A DNA stretch of 64,000 bases from NCBI GenBank assembly GCA_040382055.1, contig JBEIGE010000011.1, positions 19,367 to 83,366 on the forward strand, in the 5' to 3' direction. This stretch comes from JBEIGE01 sp040382055. Lineage in GTDB: Bacteria; Pseudomonadota; Gammaproteobacteria; Burkholderiales; Burkholderiaceae_C. The translations under genes were made by a program, and so were the position numbers. Positions 51,386 through 58,484 of this stretch are shown piece by piece; the stretch's first letter is position 1; each line of letters opens with the position of its first letter. The notes below the pieces were generated by a model that saw nothing but the letters and a program-made list of their open reading frames with translations, was not told the origin of the DNA and ran no database searches.

Positions 51386-51490
51386 CTCTCAGAGGACTCA
51401 GAGAGCCTGCGGCAAGTAGTTTCGAGCCACGAAGGTCGCCCGTTCATGTCGTCAAGCACCAACAACCATGCGGTGAATGCCCTGCACCTC

Positions 51491-51525
51491 TTGCACAAAC
51501 GCGTGACAGCACATATGCTGTCACC
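51491..51525 (+). promoter_or_regulatory. Promoter with 9-bp palindromic operator of the PIN module
   Basis: -35 TTGCAC (51491-51496) and -10 TATGCT (51514-51519) are 17 bp apart. A perfect inverted repeat GTGACAGCA-CATA-TGCTGTCAC (51503-51524) covers the -10, ending one base before the PIN start. Transcription would begin about 7 nt after the -10, at the A of the ATG, giving a leaderless mRNA; no Shine-Dalgarno sequence is visible. The palindrome is a likely site for autoregulation by the antitoxin. Confidence 0.6.
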
Positions 51526-51945
51526 ATGATCCCGGTCGTTATCGATACCAATGTGTTTATCGCTGGCCTGCGCTCTGCGGGTGGCGCTTCACGGGCGGTG
51601 CTGCGCAGGGCTTTGAGCGGCAGCTTGCAGCCTTTGTTTGGCAACGCCCTGTGGATGGAGTACCAAGACTTGTTGGAGCGCCCAGTGTGGGGTGATTCGA
51701 CTACCACGCAAGAGCGGCGCGACGTGCTCGCGGGTTTGGCGCGCCAAGGGCGCTGGGTGACGGTGTATTACGGTTGGCGGCCTAATTTGCCCGACGAGGG
51801 GGACAACCATTTGATAGAGCTGGCGCTGGCTGGCGGGGCGCAGGCCATCGTGACCCACAATTTGCGGGACTTGCGTGGTGGTGAGTTGCGATTAGGTCAT
51901 CTGCGGGTGTTGACGCCCGCGCAATGTTTGGAGGAATGGACATGA
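51526..51945 (+). CDS. PIN-domain toxin (putative RNase)
   Basis: 139 residues of the PIN_3/COG1569 group. The acidic site is DTN (residues 7-9), with further acidic residues in the middle (PDEGDNHLIELAL) and RDLRGG near the end. It probably cleaves RNA as part of a toxin-antitoxin pair; the family's targets vary. Toxin precedes antitoxin, the reverse of most type II pairs. ATG 51526 lies directly behind the operator. The stop overlaps the antitoxin start in an ATGA. Confidence 0.88.
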   Translation: MIPVVIDTNVFIAGLRSAGGASRAVLRRALSGSLQPLFGNALWMEYQDLLERPVWGDSTTTQERRDVLAGLARQGRWVTVYYGWRPNLPDEGDNHLIELALAGGAQAIVTHNLRDLRGGELRLGHLRVLTPAQCLEEWT

Positions 51946-52193
51946 GCACTTTGACAATACGACTACCAGACGACACGGCGCAGCGCCTCAAGGCGCTCGC
52001 GCAAAGCCGGGGTCTGTCCATGAATAAACTGGTGGAGCAGCTCAGCGCCCATGCGCTGTCTGCGTGGGACACCGAAAACCATTTCCGGGCCATGGCTGCC
52101 ACGGGTGATGTCAACAAGGCGCTGGCAGTGCTGGACCGGCTTGATGCAGCGGACGCTGCGAATGCACAGGCCTCTGTTCGCCAGGGCAGCTAG
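51942..52193 (+). CDS. Ribbon-helix-helix antitoxin
   Basis: 83 residues. N-terminus MSTLTIRLPDDTAQRLKALA plus SRGLSMNKLVEQLSAHALSA is a CopG/Arc-type fold which would bind the palindrome upstream. The C-terminal half is acidic and Ala-rich, the expected toxin-binding tail. GGAGG lies 8 nt before ATG 51942, and the overlap with the PIN stop couples the two. Confidence 0.87.
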   Translation: MSTLTIRLPDDTAQRLKALAQSRGLSMNKLVEQLSAHALSAWDTENHFRAMAATGDVNKALAVLDRLDAADAANAQASVRQGS

Positions 52194-52240
52194 GCCGGCT
52201 CCGCCCAGGCCCAGACCCACGCTCAGATTTACGCCCACAC

Positions 52241-52267
52241 CATGCCCCTCAAAGACCTGCCTGCCAA
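52241..52267 (+). repeat. 27-bp direct repeat, right copy (start of radC)
   Basis: Identical to 51271-51297. After about nine radC codons the frame hits a TAG (52275-52277). Confidence 0.93.
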
Positions 52268-52493
52268 GCGCGCCTAGTTTGTGGCCGTGCTGGGTTGGCC
52301 CGCCGCGCCATGGGCCAGCGCCTGCAGGAGCGGGAAGTTTTTGCCGACCCGCAAGCCGTGAAGTACTACCTGCAGCTGCACCTGGGCAGCCGTCCGAATG
52401 AGGTGTTTGCCGTGCTCTTTTTGGACAGTCAGAACCGGCTGCTGGCCATGGATGAAATGTTCAGGGGGACGTTGACCCAGCTCAGTGTTACTT
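52242..52493 (+). pseudogene. radC: radC, second copy: start joined to central fragment
   Basis: Nine N-terminal codons (MPLKDLPAK) end in TAG. The DNA then continues as RadC from about residue 95: VAVLGLARRAMGQRLQE, followed by VFAVLFLDSQNRLLAMDEMF and RGTLTQLSV. The catalytic JAB motif (HxHPSG) is lost: after LSV the sequence no longer resembles RadC, and up to 52668 I see no gene. So the residue 10-95 region has been deleted and the C-terminus removed by a second event. Confidence 0.85.
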
Positions 52494-52668
52494 TGTTGCG
52501 AAAATATTTTGGCTGGTTTCGGCCTTTCACAGCTAACCAGTCCGAGAGCCGACTTTGGTCGCGGACTCGTTCGTGCCCAAGCGGTGAGATATCCTGTCGG
52601 CCATTCGTTAGCTTCGCTGGGTACAGACAGTTGCTTAACTGAATCTTCACTCGATGACCACCATGGCA
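52494..52668. other. Unassigned sequence after the radC remnant
   Basis: 175 bp between the radC break and the end of the LysR gene. No gene, terminator or repeat recognised. Confidence 0.4.
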
Positions 52669-53631
52669 TCAGGTCTGAAGAGTATGCTCCAACCGCTGCG
52701 CCACCAGGCGCACCAGGGCGCGCGCGTTGGCTCCTGCAGTGTGTACGGGCAAGGTCAGAGCCTGAACACAGTCGCCCTCTGTAATGGGCAAGTGCCATTC
52801 GGGCAATAGGTTGTGCAAACACCCGGCCTCTACGTCATCCTGCACGCAAAAGTCGGGGGCCAAGACGACCCCCTGGCCGAGACGCGCCAGCGCCACCAGG
52901 GCTTCAAGACTGTCAGCGCTGATGTGAGGCTGCAACTCCACGGTTTCACGTGTGTCGCTGCTACGGCTGTGCCACTGCAGCGGCCAGCTTTGTGCTCCGC
53001 CCTCCAGAATAAGTAAAGGCCATTGCTGCAACTCTTGAGGACCCTTCAGGGGCGACGCTGCGCTGCCGTAAGCACCAATTCGGTAGCGCAGCACCGGCTG
53101 TGCCACACAGTCCTGCGGTGGCTTTCGGGTAATGCGAAAGGCCACATCCACACCCTCGCGCACCAGATCCACCCGCCGCTCGGTAAACATCAACTCCATG
53201 GCTACCCCCGGGTGAATTCGGCCAAACTCTGCCAGCAAAGGCAACAACACGCTGTAGCCGAATGCGCGCATGCTGGTAATGCGCAAACGCCCCTGCAAGG
53301 CATCGCTTTCCTTTCGCAGCGCCATGCGTGCCGCATTGGCGGCTTCGTGCACAACCTGAGCCCGCGCAGCCAGCGCGCGCCCGGCCTCGGTCAACCCCAG
53401 CGAGCGGGTAGTGCGTGCCAGCAGTGTCTGGCCGACTATCTGCTCCATGGCGGCCACGCGGCGGCTGACGGCCGCACGCGTCAACCCCAGCTGGCGCGCC
53501 GCGCGTGAAAAGCTCCCGGCTGCGACCACCCTGGCAAACAGTTCCAGCGCGTTGGCATCCAGTGTCGAGGTTTCCCTATGGCGATGCAGTTGTGTTGCCG
53601 ACAGGGTTGACGCGTTTTTTGGTGAGTTCAT
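52669..53631 (-). CDS. LysR-family transcriptional regulator
   Basis: 320 residues; winged-helix domain at about 25-85 (DANALELFARVVAAGSFSRA, TRAAVSRRVAAMEQIVGQTL) and a LysR substrate-binding domain. It is a clear paralogue of the regulator at 61.2 kb: both have TRTTRSLGLTEAGR-type HTH ends and DVAFRITRKPP. It is divergent from the alpha/beta hydrolase gene with an 89-bp shared promoter region, the usual arrangement for control of that operon. ATG 53631 chosen; a TTG at 53649 is in frame. Confidence 0.94.
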   Translation of the reverse strand: MNSPKNASTLSATQLHRHRETSTLDANALELFARVVAAGSFSRAARQLGLTRAAVSRRVAAMEQIVGQTLLARTTRSLGLTEAGRALAARAQVVHEAANAARMALRKESDALQGRLRITSMRAFGYSVLLPLLAEFGRIHPGVAMELMFTERRVDLVREGVDVAFRITRKPPQDCVAQPVLRYRIGAYGSAASPLKGPQELQQWPLLILEGGAQSWPLQWHSRSSDTRETVELQPHISADSLEALVALARLGQGVVLAPDFCVQDDVEAGCLHNLLPEWHLPITEGDCVQALTLPVHTAGANARALVRLVAQRLEHTLQT

Positions 53632-53720
53632 GTAAACAGTGTGACTCAAAAATAGGGTCTATTCAACAAATTGGTACAAATCTAACATGCAGCGTCATGA
53701 ACCTCATGGATGGAGACACT

Positions 53721-54755
53721 ATGTCCATTGCTTTAACCGCCACGTATGTGAGGACGACCTTGGAGTGCTGTGACCAAGCGCACTTGCACGCCCATCTGCC
53801 TTTCCAGGACGAAGTCACCCCGAAGGACGCTGCGATAGGAATGGTTGCGGTGCAATTTGGTGCCACGGATGGACACCCTCTGCACGGGCACTGGTTTGTT
53901 CCACAGCAGCGTCTGGCCCATGCCGTGGCTGTCATGGCCCCCGCCACTGGTGTTCCGCAGCGCTACTACCACGCCTTTGCCCGCTGGCTTGCCGCACGTG
54001 GCTATGCCGTGTTGTGCTTTGACTACCGTGGAATGGGAAAACGCAACCGTGCAAGTGTCAGTGCCAATGGGCGCACTGGCATGAGAGAGTGGATCCGCCA
54101 CGACCTGTCGGGGGCCTTGGCCTGTGCGAAGGCGCGAAGCACCCAAGGCGGCCTGCACTTTCCCGTTCTTTGGGTCGGGCACTCCTTGGGAGACAATGGA
54201 CTGCAGCTGGTGCAGGGGCTCGAACACATTAACGCGGTCATTACCCTGGGTTCCCAATTCGGGTATTGGAAGCTTTGGCCGCGCGGATGGCACCGCCAGG
54301 TGACCCGTGTGTTTTTCGGAAACTGGGTCCCGCTGTGGGTGCGTCTGACCGGCAAACTGCCGGGCTGGGCGCTGGGCGGTGGCGAGGCGCTGCCAGGAGC
54401 AGCCGCCCTGGACTGGGCACGATGGGGCATGTCTCCGGGGTACTTTCGTGATGACCCGGCGTGCGCCGGTTGGTACCGGCCCGACCAATTTCAGGGTTAC
54501 ATGCAACTGTGGAGTATTGACGACGACAAAACGTTTGGTCCGATAGATGCGGTGGACGCACTGGCTGCATGCTTTGGTCAAAGCGGGGGCCAAGTTGAGC
54601 GTTTGCATCTGCACGCACGCGCGGTAGGGCGCAAAGCAGTCGGGCATTTTGGTGTGTTTCAACGGACGGCAGAAGCGAAGATCGGGCCTCTGGTTTTAAA
54701 ACACATCAAGGCCAAGGTGCCACTTTTACGCCCGGCAGAAGGAATTGCCCGCTAG
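53721..54755 (+). CDS. Alpha/beta-fold hydrolase
   Basis: 344 residues. The nucleophile elbow is GHSLG near residue 160, and the catalytic His is in VGHFGVF near residue 315; the core contains YAVLCFDYRGMGKR. It resembles serine aminopeptidase-like esterases (Hydrolase_4). The substrate may be an ester or lactone feeding the CoA pathway downstream. ATG 53721 has GGAG 7 nt upstream; the frame is open further upstream, over the LysR start, without meaning. First gene of the run hydrolase - CMD - MaoC - DUF4442 remnant. Confidence 0.88.
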   Translation: MSIALTATYVRTTLECCDQAHLHAHLPFQDEVTPKDAAIGMVAVQFGATDGHPLHGHWFVPQQRLAHAVAVMAPATGVPQRYYHAFARWLAARGYAVLCFDYRGMGKRNRASVSANGRTGMREWIRHDLSGALACAKARSTQGGLHFPVLWVGHSLGDNGLQLVQGLEHINAVITLGSQFGYWKLWPRGWHRQVTRVFFGNWVPLWVRLTGKLPGWALGGGEALPGAAALDWARWGMSPGYFRDDPACAGWYRPDQFQGYMQLWSIDDDKTFGPIDAVDALAACFGQSGGQVERLHLHARAVGRKAVGHFGVFQRTAEAKIGPLVLKHIKAKVPLLRPAEGIAR

Positions 54756-54811
54756 CCGCGCAAGCAAAAGCATCCCACAAGTCAATTGATATTCAGAAGC
54801 AAAGGAAACTC

Positions 54812-55393
54812 ATGTCGCCACCACGCATTGTTGCTGTTCCGGAACCTTTAGCCAATCCCCTCGCCAGTCAAATGGCAAAGCTGATACCGCCGGGAATGCC
54901 AGCACCGAAACTTTTCTTGAGTGTTGCCAGAAATGCTTCCCTGTTCGCCTTCATGGTGGAGTCCGGACTGATTGGCCCCACGGGTTTGATGGACCGGCGC
55001 ACGCTGGCAAAGGATGTCCGGGAGACGCTCATCCTGCGCACCTGTGTGGCGACGCGCAATGACTACGAATTCAATCTGCATGTGCAGACGATTTCCGCGC
55101 GCATGGGGTTGTCCATGGCGCAAATTGACGACGTTCGGTCAGAGCAGCTGTCTTCCGCGCTCTGGCGAGGCGAGTTGGTCATCCTGGTGAAACTAGTCGA
55201 CGCACTGGTCAAACACCTGAATGTCCCGGATGAACTTTATGCGTCCGCCAGGCAATGTTTCTCAGAAGACGAGTTGATTGAGATCACCCAGTTGGTAGGC
55301 TTGTACACCGGGGTAGCCATGATGGTTGCATTGATTCGCCCGGAATTTGACCGCTATCAAGCCGGTCCTGTATTCACTGTCAGCAAGCTGTGA
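54812..55393 (+). CDS. Carboxymuconolactone-decarboxylase (AhpD-like) family protein
   Basis: 193 residues, all-helical CMD fold: VRETLILRTCVATRNDYEFNLH carries the conserved Glu and His, but the CxxC of AhpD is absent, so a peroxidase role is unlikely. Relatives of this kind are often found in aromatic or lipid degradation clusters, with unknown reaction. AAAGGAA precedes ATG 54812. Its stop overlaps the MaoC start. Confidence 0.87.
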   Translation: MSPPRIVAVPEPLANPLASQMAKLIPPGMPAPKLFLSVARNASLFAFMVESGLIGPTGLMDRRTLAKDVRETLILRTCVATRNDYEFNLHVQTISARMGLSMAQIDDVRSEQLSSALWRGELVILVKLVDALVKHLNVPDELYASARQCFSEDELIEITQLVGLYTGVAMMVALIRPEFDRYQAGPVFTVSKL

Positions 55394-56229
55394 TGAGCAG
55401 TCAACTACCCGCTGCAGGTTTGGGCGTCATTCCCCGTGCCTTGTTGACTTCGGGGCGCAAGGCCCGGCCGTTGCAGCAAACGTTCAGTGCCACGTTTGCC
55501 AGCGATCCGCCATTGCAGCACGACGTCCTCAAATACAAGAAATTCACGGGCTTCCCCGACGATCCAGCAGTCCCGCTGACTTACTGGTATCTGCTTGCCC
55601 AGCGGGCACAACTGGCGTTGATGATGGACCCCAGGTTCAGTTACCCGGTGCCGGGCATCGTGCACATCTCCAACGGCATGCACCAGCTTGGGCCGGTTGA
55701 TTTGTCTCGGGCTATTGACGTTGAAGTCAGCGTCAGCCAGGAGCCTGTGGACGAGAGAGGCGGGCTCTACGTCAATTTTGATGTGCTGATCAGCCAGTGG
55801 GGGACTGCCCACGTGCGCTGCAATAGTCGCTATCTGGCCAGACGTGCTCCCAAGGGAACGAGACAGCCCGAAGCCGTGAAAGAGCACGACGCAGATTTCG
55901 TGCACCTCGCAGATTGGGCCTTGGAATCTGATGTGGGGCGTCAATACGCCAAGCTTTCCGGGGATTACAACCCCATCCATCTGTGGCCCTGGTCTGCGAA
56001 GCTCCTGGGCTTCAAGAAGCCGATTGCCCATGGGATGTTTCTGGTGGCAAAAACCCAGGCGGCACTGGAGCAGACGATAGGTACATCCGTGACGCACATG
56101 TCGGCCACTTTCCTGAAACCCGCAATGGTCCCTGGGCAACTGCGTCTGGAGCGAATGGCAGACCGGTACCGGATACTGGCTGGCGTAACCGTGTGCGCCA
56201 CCGGCACGTTTTCGGGGGAAAAGGTGTGA
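55393..56229 (+). CDS. MaoC-family enoyl-CoA hydratase
   Basis: About 278 residues with two hot-dog folds. The second carries the hydratase motif YAKLSGDYNPIHLWPWSAKL followed by FKKPIAHGMF, with the catalytic Asp and His. This branch hydrates trans-2-enoyl-CoA to R-3-hydroxyacyl-CoA. GTG 55390 or ATG 55393 can start it; ATG is preferred (TGATG junction with the CMD stop). The stop overlaps a GTG that starts the DUF4442 remnant. Confidence 0.9.
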   Translation: MSSQLPAAGLGVIPRALLTSGRKARPLQQTFSATFASDPPLQHDVLKYKKFTGFPDDPAVPLTYWYLLAQRAQLALMMDPRFSYPVPGIVHISNGMHQLGPVDLSRAIDVEVSVSQEPVDERGGLYVNFDVLISQWGTAHVRCNSRYLARRAPKGTRQPEAVKEHDADFVHLADWALESDVGRQYAKLSGDYNPIHLWPWSAKLLGFKKPIAHGMFLVAKTQAALEQTIGTSVTHMSATFLKPAMVPGQLRLERMADRYRILAGVTVCATGTFSGEKV

Positions 56230-56352
56230 GCACCGCAGAAAGTCTGAAGTCCCGACTTCTGAGGTACGCCTACCATCTATCGCCGGTTTTCCGGGCCACG
56301 GGTGCCTGAATCACCCACATCAGCGCTGACTTACGGCTTGTCAAACTCAAAC
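56226..56352 (+). pseudogene. Decayed 5' copy of the DUF4442 thioesterase gene
   Basis: 127 bp colinear, without gaps, with 63147-63273. It reads VSTAESLKSRLLRYAYHLSP then VFRATGA and a TGA, where the intact copy has the Trp codon TGG; ITHISADLRLVKLK continues behind it. After codon 42 the similarity stops. Its 3' end is antisense to the last codons of the downstream enoyl-CoA hydratase. Confidence 0.88.
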
Positions 56353-57116
56353 GTACCATGTCGCCCTGCGCCATCTGCGAAGCGGCTTGATCCCGTCAAT
56401 GTTTCCCCGCTGTGGATGGTCATAAGGCCGCGGCGAATCTCGTTGGCAATGGCGTCGGCATCGCCCAGTTCATACTGTTCCAGCAGCGATAGGCGATCGT
56501 TGCGCATGCTTGTTTGAGGAAAGCCGACCAGCGTTCGCGCCAGCGCCGTCGCGTGCGCCAGTGCTGCGCCATCGTCAACCACCTGCGCCACCAAACCGAT
56601 GGCCTTGGCTTCCTCCATGGCAACCGGGCGACCGGTCAAGACAAGCTCAAGAGCCCGGCCTTCACCGATCAGACGCGGCAGGCGAATGGTTCCCAGGTCC
56701 ACAAGTGGCACGCCAAAGCGCCGATTGAAGATGCCCATCACCGCCGACCTTCCGGCGATGCGGATGTCGCACCACAAGGCGAGCTCCATGCCCCCCGCAA
56801 CCGCATGGCCTTCGATAGCGGCAATGACTGGTTTGCCCAGGCGCAGCCGGGTTGGTCCCATCGGCGCAAACTCACCATCGGGTTCAACCGGCTTGCGTTC
56901 TCCTGCGGCCAAAGCCTGCAAATCGGCACCCGCGCAGAACGCACCACCCGCCCCGGTCAGGATTGCGATATCGGCGTTGTCGTCGGCATCGAATGCCTTG
57001 AACGCAGCGATGAGGGCGATGGCAGTCTGCAAATCGACCGCATTGCGCCGCTCGACGCGGTCGATCGTGATGGTGGTCACGCGCTCGGCGGTGTGGACCG
57101 ACAGGCTTGTGGTCAT
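56331..57116 (-). CDS. Enoyl-CoA hydratase (crotonase) family protein, copy A
   Basis: 261 residues; oxyanion-hole motifs AGGAFCAGADLQALAAG and AIEGHAVAGGMELALWCD, and the Arg/Asp loop GVPLVDLG, are intact. It is the paralogue of the partial gene at the right end of the window (89 of 119 residues identical by my count). Its last codons (FEFDKP plus stop) are antisense to the DUF4442 remnant, so the C-terminus was created or altered by that join. ATG 57116 overlaps the thioesterase stop in an ATGA. Confidence 0.9.
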   Translation of the reverse strand: MTTSLSVHTAERVTTITIDRVERRNAVDLQTAIALIAAFKAFDADDNADIAILTGAGGAFCAGADLQALAAGERKPVEPDGEFAPMGPTRLRLGKPVIAAIEGHAVAGGMELALWCDIRIAGRSAVMGIFNRRFGVPLVDLGTIRLPRLIGEGRALELVLTGRPVAMEEAKAIGLVAQVVDDGAALAHATALARTLVGFPQTSMRNDRLSLLEQYELGDADAIANEIRRGLMTIHSGETLTGSSRFADGAGRHGTFEFDKP

Positions 57117-57571
57117 GCCCCACCCCCGTTCACAGCGTGGGGCAGTGACGCAACGGCATCTGATGCTTGCGCCTTCAAGACCGTACCTTGTGCGGCGGCA
57201 CACAGTTTCTCCACCCCATCCTGCACGGCAAACACGTCGCAGCGGCTGACGCATTGGGTCTTGCCTGCACTGAGTGTCCAGGCTCTGGCGATCAGCTTTT
57301 GCCCAACCGCAGGTCTCAGGTAGTTGATCTTGATTTCAGCGGTCAGTACGCCGCCGCCTAAAGAAAGCGCCGCAGCGAAAGTCAGAGCGTTGTCGGCCAG
57401 ATAGGCAAGCACACCGCCGTGCACAAAACCGCTGCCCTGCTTGATCTGGTCGGTAATGGGCAGCCGCAGTGCGACAGCACCATCGCCGTAGGACACCATT
57501 TCGGTGCCCATCATGATGCTGAAGGGCTGCGCCGCCAAGGCATCGCGGCCGACGGTCAGAAGGTCTTTCAT
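57113..57571 (-). CDS. PaaI-type hot-dog thioesterase
   Basis: 152 residues; HGGVLAYLADNALTFAAAL is the HGGxxxxxxD-type active site of PaaI and 4HBT family thioesterases, followed by TAEIKINYLRPAVG. Releases CoA from acyl- or aryl-CoA. ATG 57571 is preceded by AAGG at 7 nt; a TTG at 57601 is in frame. Coupled to the enoyl-CoA hydratase gene. Confidence 0.91.
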   Translation of the reverse strand: MKDLLTVGRDALAAQPFSIMMGTEMVSYGDGAVALRLPITDQIKQGSGFVHGGVLAYLADNALTFAAALSLGGGVLTAEIKINYLRPAVGQKLIARAWTLSAGKTQCVSRCDVFAVQDGVEKLCAAAQGTVLKAQASDAVASLPHAVNGGGA

Positions 57572-57635
57572 CGGTTTACCTTTGTTTGGATCGGTGGTCA
57601 ATGGGCTGATGATCAGGCATTCAGACTGGGTTGGG

Positions 57636-58448
57636 CTACACCGGCGAGTAAGCGTGTTGGTTCTCCTGCAGCCATCGACCGGCTTGCGCGTTGTGCATCT
57701 GATTGGGGTGGAACCCGGGCGCCAAGTAGTCTTTCCAGGGCCCCCGCAGCCCGCGCACCAGGCCCTCGCGGCTGAACAAGAATCGGCTGGCGCTGGCCCA
57801 GGTCGAGGGCCGCCACCAAGTACCGTCGTGCCACAGGTTGTTGATCGTCTGGCGCGTCAGTTCAAACAAGAACGACTTGGTGACGAGTTTGTAGTAGCGG
57901 ATACGCCATTCGTCATTGCCGCCTAGAGCCATGTACACGTCAATCGCGGTGCACTTGTGTTCGATTTCTTCGCTGAAGTGCCACAACCACATCGTGTTGA
58001 TGCGCTCGTCCTTGCTGTGAAACCAATGCGGGCGGGCCAGACCCCAGTCCGACAAGATGGCGGTAAGGTGCTCAGTGGCGGCAGTGATGCCAAGACCATG
58101 CCGTGGATCGGCTGCGGCAACCAGCGACACGCGTCGGTCGAACCGGGCCTCCCAATGGTTGACAAACCCTTGCTTTTCGAGATGGCCGTTGAACTGACTG
58201 TGGATACGACGATGGGTGGCCTCCTGGCCAATGAAGCCTTTCACCTCGGCCTCAAAAGCCGCTCTTTTGTCCTCTGGCAGCGTAGCGACGCCGTGTTTGA
58301 CCGAGTCGATGAAAAACTGCTCGCCACGCGGGAAACTCATCGACAGGGCGTTGAAGAATGCGGTACGAAAGGCATCGCCGCCGCACCAGTGGCGCGGCAG
58401 GGGCGGGCCAAAGTCGAGGTGCAGGCGACGGATTGTGAGTTGGCTCAT
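57636..58448 (-). CDS. Predicted metal-dependent hydrolase (PF10118)
   Basis: 270 residues with the PF10118 pattern of metal ligands: HxxHxQ-like GQEATHRRIHSQFN near residue 75 and SEEIEHKCTAIDVY near residue 160. The fold is helical and ferritin-like; iron or another metal is likely, and no reaction is established. It sits between an acyl-CoA dehydrogenase and a thioesterase on the same strand. Confidence 0.87.
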   Translation of the reverse strand: MSQLTIRRLHLDFGPPLPRHWCGGDAFRTAFFNALSMSFPRGEQFFIDSVKHGVATLPEDKRAAFEAEVKGFIGQEATHRRIHSQFNGHLEKQGFVNHWEARFDRRVSLVAAADPRHGLGITAATEHLTAILSDWGLARPHWFHSKDERINTMWLWHFSEEIEHKCTAIDVYMALGGNDEWRIRYYKLVTKSFLFELTRQTINNLWHDGTWWRPSTWASASRFLFSREGLVRGLRGPWKDYLAPGFHPNQMHNAQAGRWLQENQHAYSPV

Positions 58449-58484
58449 GGTTGGGGGTCTCGGTGGGTGGGAACAACAGCGCCT

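Noticed and set aside
53505..53720. Upstream extension of the alpha/beta hydrolase frame
   Set aside because: It runs through the LysR start and divergent promoter, and a good GGAG sits before ATG 53721 instead.
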